64,000 nucleotides of DNA from Candidatus Bathyarchaeia archaeon (GTDB taxonomy: Archaea > Thermoproteota > Bathyarchaeia > 40CM-2-53-6): positions 89,414 through 153,413 of the forward strand of contig DASYWW010000039.1 in NCBI GenBank assembly GCA_035935655.1, in the 5' to 3' direction. A program made the position numbers and the translations under genes. This document shows, piece by piece, positions 53,457 through 61,291 of the stretch; within the stretch, counting starts at the first letter, position 1; every line of letters begins with the position of its first letter. The notes beneath the pieces are model-generated. The model was not told the DNA's origin and ran no database searches. It worked only from the letters and a program-made list of their open reading frames with translations.

Positions 53457-53500
53457 AGTGGGCTCGGCAGGATTCGAACCTGCGACCTTCGCCGTGTCAG
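53457..53500 (-). repeat. attR (right attachment repeat)
   Basis: Identical to 47853-47896. It forms the 3' half of the intact tRNA-Val(GAC) gene, as expected when the element's own copy restores the tRNA at integration. Confidence 0.8.
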
Positions 53501-53557
53501 GGCGACGTCCTAACCAGGCTTCGCCGACGCTTCAAAGGCGTCTTAGACGACGAGCCC
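53459..53557 (-). tRNA. tRNA-Val(GAC) with a D-loop intron
   Basis: Acceptor GGGCTCG (53557-53551) pairs with CGAGCCC; D stem GTCT/GGAC; anticodon stem TCGCC/GGCGA with loop CTGACAC (anticodon GAC); T arm GCAGG TTCGAAT CCTGC; discriminator A. The gene is 99 nt and the mature form 76 nt. The extra 23 nt (about 53543-53521) lies in the D loop and contains the hairpin GACGC/GCGTC, so it is an intron at a non-canonical site. Confidence 0.85.
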
Positions 53558-53678
53558 CAAAGGTTCTAGAAAGTAAACCCGTATCAAGCTTTGCTAAGCT
53601 CGCTGCGTCACGAACTTAGCCTCTTCATCGAAGGTAACGACTAACCTTATACCAATTCGAATTAGCGCATCAAATGCT

Positions 53679-54311
53679 ATGAACCGAAAAATAGGAAAAA
53701 TTATAGCAGCAACCGCTATCGTTGCGATCGCACTCGTCTCCCTCGGACAACCCGTTCACGCCCAAAGCATAGCCGCCCGATACGATCGAGCCTCGTACGT
53801 TCCCGGAGACAGTGGAACACTATCCGTTACGATAGTCAATGACAATCCAACAGCAACGCTTGAAGTCAGAAACCTGACGATTTATTGGCCGTGGGCCCAG
53901 CTTGTTGACGGGAAATGGCCTTCAGGAGCAAACGCGACTGACAACCTTTCTCCTTGGCCAACGATAGGGAGCAAGAACAGTGGCAACAACGTTCTTGTGA
54001 AGACCTACTCGTTCACCATTCCGAGCTGGTATGGCGGCAGCATTCTTGGCACAGGCTCCAACTGCCCAGACTCAGCTGGACCTCGATACGACCCATCTTA
54101 TCATGGATGTGTTATGGTAGGGATCACCGCGAACCCACATCCAAACTACGTTGTCACCAGTCTAAGTATTCAGATGTCCCTGCCGACGTATACACCAGTG
54201 TCCATCACATCTCAATGGCTACCTCTCGCGACCCTAGTGATACTGGTGGTCGCAACTGCGTTCTTGGGATTGACCTACAGCCGGCTCGGAAGTCTTTCCA
54301 AGAAATCCTAG
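53679..54311 (+). CDS. Secreted protein with C-terminal anchor
   Basis: A 210-residue protein: signal peptide (IIAATAIVAIALVSLGQPVHA), an Ig-like domain beginning AARYDRASYVPGDSGTLSVT (as in archaeal surface proteins), one Cys pair in SNCPDSAGPRYDPSYHGCVM, and a transmembrane anchor (LATLVILVVATAFLGLTY). A TATA-like CCTTATACC lies about 33 bases upstream. Confidence 0.65.
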   Translation: MNRKIGKIIAATAIVAIALVSLGQPVHAQSIAARYDRASYVPGDSGTLSVTIVNDNPTATLEVRNLTIYWPWAQLVDGKWPSGANATDNLSPWPTIGSKNSGNNVLVKTYSFTIPSWYGGSILGTGSNCPDSAGPRYDPSYHGCVMVGITANPHPNYVVTSLSIQMSLPTYTPVSITSQWLPLATLVILVVATAFLGLTYSRLGSLSKKS

Positions 54312-54422
54312 CACTCGGCCTAGTCTCTCCCACTTTCCCTTTTTTTCTCTTTCAACACAGAGAATATTCTGCCGACTTGTGTGGGTAAGGCATTTTACTG
54401 GAGGGCTTTGTCGAATCGTGTT

Positions 54423-54511
54423 GGGCCCGTAGCTCAGTACGGACAGTAGCGTCGGCCCTCTACGGACTAGGGGAGAGCCGAAGGTCGCGGGTTCAAATCC
54501 CGCCGGGCCCG
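54423..54511 (+). tRNA. tRNA-Arg(UCU) with a 13-nt intron
   Basis: Acceptor GGGCCCG/CGGGCCC, discriminator G; D arm GCTC...TAGC; anticodon stem TCGGC/GCCGA; T arm GCGGG TTCAAAT CCCGC. With the intron CGGACTAGGGGAG (54463-54475) removed at 37/38, the loop is CCTCTAA, anticodon TCT. A four-pair helix CCUC/GGGG with three-base bulges on both sides fits a BHB site. Base 33 is C instead of the universal U. Overall sequence and discriminator match archaeal tRNA-Arg. Confidence 0.7.
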
Positions 54512-54518
54512 CCTGAGA

Positions 54519-56075
54519 CTAGCCGTGACTAGCATCTTTCGTGCGGCCTACAATCAAATGTTCGATCGCTCTTAGCTGTGGATGAAAGCGGTGGGGCAAG
54601 GCATCTTTCAAGATCCCAAAGTCGGACGCCCTGAATATCCTGAAGGTCCTGCTGATTGCCAGAAAGGATAGAACAAACACTCCGATGAGAATGGGGAGCC
54701 TCCGAAAGGGGCTAAGGTAACCTATGAGGATGAAATCTGCTATCGCGAGCGGGACCCCTACTCCCAATCCCAGGAGAGCTGCGATAGGTAGTGCGTTCTC
54801 AGTGTGTGTCTTTACCGAAGATCCCAAACTACGTCGAGCTAGGATGACTGTGCCCGCGGCTAACACCAGTCTTCCTAGAGCGCCTCCAAGTGTTCCCAAG
54901 ATTCCGACAGTAAATGCAACCGTAAACAAACCTATGAGGGTCGAAGCTAAGGTCACAGTGAGGACTTGTCTCGCTCGGCCAACTGCTTGCAGTGACGTTG
55001 TTAGAATTGTTCCTTGTGCCGTAAAAATAGTGGCTAGGGCCAGTATGGCAAAGATTCCAGCCTGGCTTACGTAGGTGGGTCCGTAGACGAGCTCTATCGC
55101 GGTTGGAGCTATGGCGGCTAGTGCTGCTCCCAAAGGTAGGACGGCGAGGTTGGTCAACCTGAAGGCTACTGCCAGCCGTTCCGAAACGGCCTCAGTGCCC
55201 CCAGTGGCGTGGCTTGCGGAGAGAGCGGGGTAGAGTGCTTGGGTTACTGGAATCCAAAGGACTGAAAGAAAACTTACGCTTGAGACAATTAGGTAGTAAG
55301 CGCCGGTGGTCGATAGTTTAGCGATTATGGCTTGTAGAATGGTAATGTCGCCGTACTGTTGGCCGAAGGTAATGAGGGCGGATCCAAAGACTGGCAAGCT
55401 GAATGCTAAGAGTGGTCTAATGGGATGCGAGGTGTGCTCTGGCAGCTGCCCGTGCCAGAGATATACTGAGAGGAGTACCGCAACCAATCCACCGACGAGC
55501 CATCCTGAGACAATACCTGTTACGCGATATCCCAAGAGTGCGAGTAGGAGGCCAAGGCCGCGGCTTAGAGGAATGTACGTTGCGTTCTGATAGAGGTTCC
55601 GTGCATAGGCTCCTACACCGATGAAGTAGGATCCATAGACGAGAATCATGTCTAGGAGGAAACCGGAGAAAAAGGTCAGGATCAAGAGATTTCCGGCGTC
55701 AGCTGAACCGATGACCGAAGGCCCTACAAGCGGTGAGATTAGCGCGGCGATCGCTAGACCTACCGCTCCAACTAGAATTGAGAGTCTCAGAATCGTCCTT
55801 GCTACTGCGCCCGCAGTTTGAGGGTCACCTTTTCCAATGTTGCCTGAAACATAGCGAGTTGCTGCTGAAGGCAGTCCGAGCTGTGTAAGAGCGACAAAAG
55901 CAGCCTGGGCCGCGAGTAGAAGGGAAACTTGGCCGACCTCCTCCGGCCTCAAGATCCTCGCGAGGGCGACGTAGAAGACTAGGTAGGCGGTGTAGGTGAT
56001 GATTTGTTGTGTTGTTAGATAGGCTGTGCCTCGTGGAACGTTGTAGACGTCGCCCGCCTTGGACATGATTGTCAT
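54519..56075 (-). CDS. Polysaccharide flippase (Wzx/MATE-like, oligosaccharidyl-lipid transporter)
   Basis: A 518-residue protein with 12-14 transmembrane helices. The start (GTAYLTTQQIITYTAYLVFY, ARILRPEEVGQVSLLLAAQA) is typical of the polysaccharide biosynthesis flippase family, which moves lipid-linked sugars across the membrane for glycosylation of surface proteins. That role fits the many secreted proteins nearby. ATG 56075 or ATG 56066 is the start. Confidence 0.85.
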   Translation of the reverse strand: MTIMSKAGDVYNVPRGTAYLTTQQIITYTAYLVFYVALARILRPEEVGQVSLLLAAQAAFVALTQLGLPSAATRYVSGNIGKGDPQTAGAVARTILRLSILVGAVGLAIAALISPLVGPSVIGSADAGNLLILTFFSGFLLDMILVYGSYFIGVGAYARNLYQNATYIPLSRGLGLLLALLGYRVTGIVSGWLVGGLVAVLLSVYLWHGQLPEHTSHPIRPLLAFSLPVFGSALITFGQQYGDITILQAIIAKLSTTGAYYLIVSSVSFLSVLWIPVTQALYPALSASHATGGTEAVSERLAVAFRLTNLAVLPLGAALAAIAPTAIELVYGPTYVSQAGIFAILALATIFTAQGTILTTSLQAVGRARQVLTVTLASTLIGLFTVAFTVGILGTLGGALGRLVLAAGTVILARRSLGSSVKTHTENALPIAALLGLGVGVPLAIADFILIGYLSPFRRLPILIGVFVLSFLAISRTFRIFRASDFGILKDALPHRFHPQLRAIEHLIVGRTKDASHG

Positions 56076-56148
56076 TCGTGCCGCTTCGACCGGAGTTCTT
56101 CTAGATTACGGTCGTAATAGAGTATCAATCCCCGGGCTTAGAGATGGG

Positions 56149-57117
56149 TCAGGCGAAGTGTTCCCAGCCCTGTTCTTTGACCCGAATACGCTTTCCCCCA
56201 AACTGAGCTTCTACTTTTCCATCCCCCTTTTCCACGATGCCGATTCTCCGTAGAGATGGAACCAGTTCCCTCAAATCCGAGAATCTCCTTGGTTTGACGG
56301 TTACGACAAGCTCGTACTCCTCGCCACCGTACAGCGCGAGACCCATTGCTGAAAGGCGATTCTTGTTCGCGTAAGTCTGAAGCCCGGTTGGAATCGGGAT
56401 AGTGTGAAGCTTGATGTCCTTCCGACTAGCTTTTGCAAGTTGATGTAAGCTCCACGCAAGACCATCGCTGGAATCGATCGAACTCGTAACTCCACCGCTG
56501 TTCGCCAGAATGATTCCTTCTGCTAATCTGGCTTTGGGGCGAAGCACCGCACTAACCAAGGAAGGATAGCCTGCTCGATCCTTCCCTTCTTTTGACATTA
56601 AGATCCTCAAGCCCGCAGCAGCTCTCCCGAAGGGCCCGGTGACGGCGACAACATCTCCAATCTGGGCCGCATTTCTTCGAAGCAGTCTTTTTGGATTGGC
56701 AAATCCAACGCCCGCTATCCCTATTACTAGATCATCAGCTTGGCTGGTGTCGCCTCCGATGATCTTGCAACGGTACTCTAGGACTGCTTGGCTGAGCCCG
56801 CGCGCCAGGTCCTGGACCATCTTCTGTTTGGCAGGCGCAGGAAGTCCAATAGATACGATAAGGGCTCTTGGTTGGACGCCTTTCGCGGCGAAGTCGCTGA
56901 CAGTGGCAACGACGGCTTTCCTCGCCGCTTCTTGAACGGTCATTCCAGGCGGGACGTCAGTGCTTCCAACGAGCATGTCGGTCTTCAGAATGATCCATGT
57001 TTTCGATGAAAAGGGAATTGCTGCTACGTCATCGTCGAAGCCTAGTGGGAGTCCCAGTTGGTTGGTGAATTGCTTTGTGATGATGCGGATAATTTCTCGT
57101 TCCCTTAGACGTTTCAT
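56149..57117 (-). CDS. thiL: Thiamine-monophosphate kinase
   Basis: The 322-residue ThiL adds a phosphate to TMP to give TPP using ATP. The family pattern is clear: GFDDDVAAIPFSSKTWIILK, TDMLVGSTDVPPGMTVQEAA, KIIGGDTSQADDLVIGIAGV, VTGPFGRAAAGLRIL and SSIDSSDGLAWSLHQLAKA. Length matches the family. It is the last recognisable housekeeping gene before the accessory block. Confidence 0.9.
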   Translation of the reverse strand: MKRLREREIIRIITKQFTNQLGLPLGFDDDVAAIPFSSKTWIILKTDMLVGSTDVPPGMTVQEAARKAVVATVSDFAAKGVQPRALIVSIGLPAPAKQKMVQDLARGLSQAVLEYRCKIIGGDTSQADDLVIGIAGVGFANPKRLLRRNAAQIGDVVAVTGPFGRAAAGLRILMSKEGKDRAGYPSLVSAVLRPKARLAEGIILANSGGVTSSIDSSDGLAWSLHQLAKASRKDIKLHTIPIPTGLQTYANKNRLSAMGLALYGGEEYELVVTVKPRRFSDLRELVPSLRRIGIVEKGDGKVEAQFGGKRIRVKEQGWEHFA

Positions 57118-57182
57118 CGAGGAGCAGGATGGTCGATTATGGTAGGAGCTTTAAGTCAGAGCTATTAACTTAAGGGAAGCTT

Positions 57183-57320
57183 TTAGTGAATTCTGTTCAA
57201 CCAATGTAGAACGGAGAAGCTCTCTCTATGTTCACGATAATGCTTCTCGCAGTAGTGCTTTAGACACCCACTACAGAACGACAATGCTTCACCTTCACAA
57301 CTCCCGACCTCACATTCCAT
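57183..57320 (-). CDS. Small Cys/His-knuckle protein (copy 1)
   Basis: A 45-residue frame with seven metal ligands: C-x4-C-x7-C-x2-C-x4-C-x2-H-x3-H (MECEVGSCEG, FCSGCLKHYCEKHYREH), like a miniature AN1 or B-box finger. A diverged copy lies at 58925-59062, and most differences are conservative at protein level, which supports coding. ATG 57320 is the start; the frame is open upstream. Confidence 0.55.
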   Translation of the reverse strand: MECEVGSCEGEALSFCSGCLKHYCEKHYREHRESFSVLHWLNRIH

Positions 57321-57374
57321 ACGGAGCGTTAGTAACGGGACTTGATTAGTTTTAGAGGTAGGTAAATTGAACGA

Positions 57375-57578
57375 TTAATCTTTTGCGAGAATGTAGCCGA
57401 TTAACGCACCTATTCCGAAGATCAAGAGAAACTTCGTTAACTCGTCAATCTGCTTATCTTGCTCGATTATGTTTCTCAATTCAATCGCCTCGTCGTAAGT
57501 CAACTGGTATGCTTTGGCTTTCTCAAGTAGCTCCGTCTTTCTCTCTTGGCGTGGCTTAGCGATAAGAAGGTCGGTCAA
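57375..57578 (-). CDS. Small protein with C-terminal membrane helix
   Basis: A 67-residue protein: a charged helical part (RKTELLEKAKAYQLTYDEAI) and one transmembrane helix at the end (FLLIFGIGALIGYILAKD). It lies 11 bases after the preceding gene, so both are likely cotranscribed. Confidence 0.55.
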   Translation of the reverse strand: MTDLLIAKPRQERKTELLEKAKAYQLTYDEAIELRNIIEQDKQIDELTKFLLIFGIGALIGYILAKD

Positions 57579-57589
57579 ATTTGCCCCTT

Positions 57590-57826
57590 CTATTTCTTCT
57601 CCGCTTTCTCCCTAATCAAAGTAACCTCTCGTTCTTCTTCAAGAGCGACAATTCTTCCCGTTTTCCCCGTCGCCACTCCTTTCTCAAAAGTCTCCAAGAA
57701 CTGAACCTTTACTTCAAGCTTAGTTAGGCGACGTTCTGTCTTGAGCAAGTAGCCGATTATGGCTCCCACTACTACAATGGCTACTGCGATTAATGCTACG
57801 AGTGTCGCGTCGTCAACGGTTACCAA
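57590..57826 (-). CDS. Small membrane protein with coiled coil
   Basis: A 78-residue protein with an N-terminal transmembrane helix (LVALIAVAIVVVGAIIGYLL) followed by a charged coiled coil (RRLTKLEVKVQFLETFEKG, EEEREVTLIREKAEKK). Confidence 0.55.
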   Translation of the reverse strand: MVTVDDATLVALIAVAIVVVGAIIGYLLKTERRLTKLEVKVQFLETFEKGVATGKTGRIVALEEEREVTLIREKAEKK

Positions 57827-57890
57827 TAATTCCCAGACAAAACTTTTCGATACCTGGCAATATAACCATTAGAGGTTAACAGGCACTCCG

Positions 57891-58232
57891 CTATGCTCTC
57901 AAGAAAGAGAGATAGAATAAGACAAGCAGAACTGCGATTAGAGCTACCTCCCAGAACTTCAATCGTATGATCGCCTGATATGCCGTTCTCAGAGATGCGA
58001 GGGCTAACGTGCCGACTACCCAACCGAACGGGACACCCTGAATCCAGATTCCAGAATGGGACAACAGAAACTTAGGAGAAGTTGAGAGATAAGCTAACAC
58101 AGCAAGTATCGTGAAACTCCCGAACCCGAACAATGAAGCGAGGTTAATCACATTCTCTACGTAGGGCTTCAATTTGTCTACGTGAGGCTTCAGCTTCTCG
58201 ATCCGATCCATCATTGATTTACACGTCTTCAC
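57891..58232 (-). CDS. Membrane protein, three helices
   Basis: A 113-residue protein: a short amphipathic repeat (KLKPHVDKLKPYV), then about three hydrophobic helices (FGFGSFTILAVLAYLSTS, VVGTLALASLRTAY, VALIAVLLVLFYLSFLR). GTG 58232 or ATG 58214 can start it. It is unrecognised. Confidence 0.5.
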   Translation of the reverse strand: MKTCKSMMDRIEKLKPHVDKLKPYVENVINLASLFGFGSFTILAVLAYLSTSPKFLLSHSGIWIQGVPFGWVVGTLALASLRTAYQAIIRLKFWEVALIAVLLVLFYLSFLRA

Positions 58233-58379
58233 CTTTCATTTCTTGAATCCAACTTAAAAGGACAAGAACGGTGAAGATGCTCCGAAAGTCGCGTTACGAC
58301 TCCGCTTTCCTAATAGTTCAGATGTCTTTGAGGAGTCGCTCTGCGGTAGCATTTGAATGGCAGAAAGGTCTTACAGTGA

Positions 58380-58610
58380 TCAGTTGTATGACGTTGCGGA
58401 GATCGAATATGTCAGCCTCGCTTTTTCTGCCGCCTGTATTCCTTTTCCACGCTCTCGAAGAGGACGAAGTGGTGCGTTTCCAATGGGCTTGTCGCATCTC
58501 GGACAAATCCACATACCCCAATCGGCGTTATGCCACGCTAACACTCCACAAGTCTTGCAAGTTGGCTGATCCGTCAGCTTTCTTGGCAGGATCAGGTTCC
58601 TCCTCTCCAT
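58380..58610 (-). CDS. Small zinc-ribbon protein
   Basis: A 76-residue protein with a four-Cys ribbon (TCKTCGVLAWHNADWGMWIC PRC, then a basic tail). It could bind nucleic acid or a protein partner. It overlaps the upstream gene by 19 bases. Confidence 0.55.
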   Translation of the reverse strand: MERRNLILPRKLTDQPTCKTCGVLAWHNADWGMWICPRCDKPIGNAPLRPLRERGKGIQAAEKARLTYSISATSYN

Positions 58611-58852
58611 GCTTTGATGAACTTACTAACTGCATCCGTCATTCCGTTGAAAGATGAAGGGTCAAATGTTGACCAGGCATACAGAACGATTACGAAAATC
58701 AGAATAGGTCCAAAGACGTAGGCGAACCGATTCACTGTTCGTGTTCCAGTTCGAACCGCTCCATGTCCGAACCCTCCTCCGCGACCCAACTTAGGATTAT
58801 GGCAGTGCCTTCGAAAGATAAAAAACTTGGAGGTTTTGTTGTTTTCCCGCAC
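58592..58852 (-). CDS. Small single-helix membrane protein
   Basis: An 86-residue protein: a basic, Gly-rich start (KLGRGGGFGHGAVRTGTR), one transmembrane helix (FAYVFGPILIFVIVLYAW) and a short polar end. It is unrecognised. Confidence 0.45.
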   Translation of the reverse strand: MRENNKTSKFFIFRRHCHNPKLGRGGGFGHGAVRTGTRTVNRFAYVFGPILIFVIVLYAWSTFDPSSFNGMTDAVSKFIKAWRGGT

Positions 58853-58924
58853 AAATACAACGAACCCTCTTTCACTGAGCTTTTCCTACCTCAACTCTTA
58901 CAAGTGCAATTTAGCTGAAACTCT

Positions 58925-59062
58925 TCAGTGATTTCTGTTCAACCAATGTAGAACCGAGGAATTCTCCCGATGTTGACGATAGTGCATCCCACAGAAGTGC
59001 TTCAGACAGCCCCTGTAGAACGACGATCCTTCAGCTCTGCAATTTCCGATCTCACATTCCGT
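58925..59062 (-). pseudogene. Cys/His-knuckle protein, diverged copy 2
   Basis: This copy of 57183-57320 keeps the same reading frame and stop position (TECEIGNCRA, FYRGCLKHFCGMHYRQH, VLHWLNRNH). One Cys of the pattern is now Tyr and the ATG is ACG, with a TAA eight codons upstream. It is probably a decaying copy; use of ACG as a start is possible. Confidence 0.5.
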
Positions 59063-59121
59063 AGGTTGCTTTAGTAGCTGGACTTAATTGGGAGTAGAGG
59101 CAGGTAAATCGAACGACGTAG

Positions 59122-59613
59122 TTAGATACCCAATTTCTGCTTCAAATACTGCTTCGTCTTCACGAGATCCTTAGCCATTGCGGAGCTAACTTCAGCAAAG
59201 TAGAACTCATTCCACGGAAAACTAAGGCGACTGTGATCGAGTACCTCAAGAACGCCTTTCACATAGTTTCGAGTGTAAGATAACGTCCAATTGTCGTTTT
59301 TTCGCGCTAAACGTTCATTCTCGACAAGCACAATCGAAAGAGACCCAACATTCGGAGTTAATTCGGCTCTCATTACTTCGGAGATTGCGTCCCCCGAGCC
59401 TTCACTATCCCAGACCTGGTAAACATCGTATTGTTTGATTCCTTTCTTATTTGCCCACAAGTCCGGCATTAGGCGTCGATGCCCAAACCTCTCCAAAACA
59501 GAAGGGAACGGTAAGGCAGTGCCGTGGGAAACCTCGTACCCCGATTCCCTGAGCGCTTGATCTAATGCATTTACAACATTGTTGTGTTCCGGGGTAGGCA
59601 TGTTTCGGGTCAC
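59122..59613 (-). CDS. Hypothetical protein, 163 residues
   Basis: A soluble protein, possibly nuclease-like at the start (EHNNVVNALDQALRESGYEV, HRRLMPDLWANKKG, where Asp and a later Lys recall restriction-type folds), then helical (MAKDLVKTKQYLKQKLG). The similarity is weak. Confidence 0.45.
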   Translation of the reverse strand: MTRNMPTPEHNNVVNALDQALRESGYEVSHGTALPFPSVLERFGHRRLMPDLWANKKGIKQYDVYQVWDSEGSGDAISEVMRAELTPNVGSLSIVLVENERLARKNDNWTLSYTRNYVKGVLEVLDHSRLSFPWNEFYFAEVSSAMAKDLVKTKQYLKQKLGI

Positions 59614-59667
59614 ACCTTTACGAACTGAGGAATTCCTTTCGTGTTCTCCGAAGTGCTTTGGCTTGCC

Positions 59668-59871
59668 TCACAGTTTTAGCCCTTTCTCGATACTTCCACA
59701 CTTCCATTCTGGGAATCTATCGAGATGGATTGCCAGAAAGAGCTCTTTCCCGATGAGGAATATTCTATAGTTCGGAGTATCCGCACCTTCGATGCCAAAC
59801 CGAACCAGAGACCTAATAGCTCTCTGAAGGTTTCTGTCGAGTTTCCGCAAATTCTTAGCGGGTTTCTTCAT
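59668..59871 (-). CDS. Small basic hypothetical protein
   Basis: A 67-residue protein rich in Arg/Lys (KKPAKNLRKLDRNLQRAIRS) followed by a short beta hairpin (YRIFLIGKELFLAIHLDRF). The layout recalls RelE-like or plasmid proteins; not assigned. Confidence 0.45.
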   Translation of the reverse strand: MKKPAKNLRKLDRNLQRAIRSLVRFGIEGADTPNYRIFLIGKELFLAIHLDRFPEWKCGSIEKGLKL

Positions 59872-59897
59872 TCTGCTTGGTCACCTCGACTGCTGTT

Positions 59898-60164
59898 TTA
59901 CAACCCGAAAGCCGTATTCGCCTCTCCTTTTGCTTCGTGCTGAAGTCGCTCTACAAAATTCTCAATCAAAACCTCGACTCCGCCTTTGTAGCCTCTGAAG
60001 TAGAATGCCAGCTTCTCATTCTTACCTCCGAATGTTCGAAGTCCTTCCTCGGCATTGGCGATTAGCTTCTTTTTCTCGTCGCCCAGCCAGTCGAACAAGT
60101 CTTTGACGAACGCTAAGAACACCTCTTCCGTGACGACTCTCTCAATCGGCATAGAGCTACTCAA
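59898..60164 (-). CDS. Hypothetical protein, 88 residues
   Basis: A soluble helical protein (EEVFLAFVKDLFDWLGDEKK, GGVEVLIENFVERLQHEA). It is 26 bases ahead of the basic protein gene in the same direction. Confidence 0.45.
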   Translation of the reverse strand: MSSSMPIERVVTEEVFLAFVKDLFDWLGDEKKKLIANAEEGLRTFGGKNEKLAFYFRGYKGGVEVLIENFVERLQHEAKGEANTAFGL

Positions 60165-60188
60165 GCCTCGAACTCAAAGTCAAATCTG

Positions 60189-60611
60189 CTAACTGAAAAA
60201 CGATTCAAGCGACTTCGGCCTAACTTGACCCAAGAGCCCATTTCTCCCTGCGACCTCTAACAGAGTGAGAAAGTCAGGCAGGGGAATCAATGTAGCATAT
60301 TGTCCAAAGGTCCACTTGCCTCGCATGCCTGGTTTCTTCCCAATGATGTGATACCGAAGTCTCAATTCACGTCGGTTTCCAAAATCTATCTCTTCCATTA
60401 TGATGACTTTTTCGGGCTTAGTGCTCTGTTGAATCCAGGCAACCTTTTTGATGGGAAATTTTGTCATAGACGTTTTTTCGTTGTACCAGCAGTTCAATTT
60501 TAGAGGAGGATAGCCTTGGACTTGGATTGTTCTGGCTTTCCCCCGTTTCGTGTCGAACTCGTCAATGAATCCCGTTATTGCCATGGCGTAGCCGATAGTT
60601 TGCTGTCGCAT
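60189..60611 (-). CDS. Hypothetical protein, 140 residues
   Basis: A beta-rich soluble protein with regularly spaced Lys (GFIDEFDTKRGKARTIQVQG, LRLRYHIIGKKPGMRGKWT). ATG 60584 (MAITGFIDEF) may be the true start. It is unrecognised. Confidence 0.45.
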   Translation of the reverse strand: MRQQTIGYAMAITGFIDEFDTKRGKARTIQVQGYPPLKLNCWYNEKTSMTKFPIKKVAWIQQSTKPEKVIIMEEIDFGNRRELRLRYHIIGKKPGMRGKWTFGQYATLIPLPDFLTLLEVAGRNGLLGQVRPKSLESFFS

Positions 60612-60713
60612 AGCCGTTGCGTAACCGAAAGGGTTGGCTCAAAGTCACCTTGAATTGTCCTGCTACTTGAACCTGCAAGAGCGAGAGCAACTTAAAGGGA
60701 GGACTGTAAAACT

Positions 60714-61160
60714 ATGCGTGGGGAAGGAATGTTAGGAAGAATGAGCCCTCTAACACGGAATGTGAAACGGCCTTTGGTTCTAACAACGGAGAATCGAAGT
60801 GTCAAAGGATTTGTTGAGAAGCTTAACGACCGACTAATTCAAGGAGACCCAATGGCAAGAATAGACGGCGTGAAAATAACGATTCAAGGCAGCGCTATTG
60901 ACACAGAGATTAATCTTGCTCCAATTGGGGTTATTGCTTCTGCCGAGAAATGGCATCAGGTTAGCAAGTCCGTCGAACTCGAGGTAATGGGCTTTGCGAA
61001 GTTATTCTTGGGAAAGAGTGAGAAGGGTCGAGCCAAAGGAAAGAAACGGCGGGTTGGAATGACTATGGAAGAGATGATGGATCGTGAAAGAAAATCGTTC
61101 ACTAAGGCTCTAAGGAAAGGCGAGGTGACCTTCATAGATCCGGAAGACGTTACCGGCTAA
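60714..61160 (+). CDS. Hypothetical protein, 148 residues
   Basis: A soluble protein with a long basic helical end (KSEKGRAKGKKRRVGMTMEE, MMDRERKSFTKALRKGE). It heads the plus-strand methylase operon: the next gene follows 23 bases later. Confidence 0.5.
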   Translation: MRGEGMLGRMSPLTRNVKRPLVLTTENRSVKGFVEKLNDRLIQGDPMARIDGVKITIQGSAIDTEINLAPIGVIASAEKWHQVSKSVELEVMGFAKLFLGKSEKGRAKGKKRRVGMTMEEMMDRERKSFTKALRKGEVTFIDPEDVTG

Positions 61161-61183
61161 GCCGCAACTGTCGGCCTTAGCTT

Positions 61184-61291
61184 ATGGTAAGCAAAGTGGC
61201 CGCAGAAATAGCAAGAACTGAATTAGAACGATCAAAACAAGACAAAAAGAGTTCGCAGCGGGCGGTTTCACAATACAAGGGAAGACAATGA
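61184..61291 (+). CDS. 35-residue protein coupled to the Dam-type methylase
   Basis: ATG 61184 opens a short charged helical peptide (MVSKVAAEIARTELERSKQD) whose TGA overlaps the next ATG (ATGA at 61288-61291). The overlap is good evidence for translation. Function unknown. Confidence 0.5.
   Translation: MVSKVAAEIARTELERSKQDKKSSQRAVSQYKGRQ

Larger units (their letters stand above)
47853..53500. mobile_element. SSV-type integrated element at tRNA-Val
   Basis: A 44-bp direct repeat (47853-47896 and 53457-53500) bounds 5,604 bp (one repeat included). The repeat is the 3' half of tRNA-Val(GAC), from the anticodon loop to just past the discriminator; the right copy belongs to the intact tRNA. 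The tyrosine integrase is divided between the two ends, as in SSV1-type elements where the attachment site lies inside int. Cargo: a secreted propeller, a zinc-finger/AT-hook-like protein, three membrane proteins, a nuclease-like gene with an amber codon and a C2H2 finger. Confidence 0.8.

Noticed and set aside
54423..54511. An amber-suppressor (CUA) tRNA that could read the TAG at 51243
   Set aside because: Taking CTA as anticodon needs a mismatched anticodon stem (C-A), while the Arg(UCU) reading closes all stems, gives a good BHB intron and agrees with the G discriminator.
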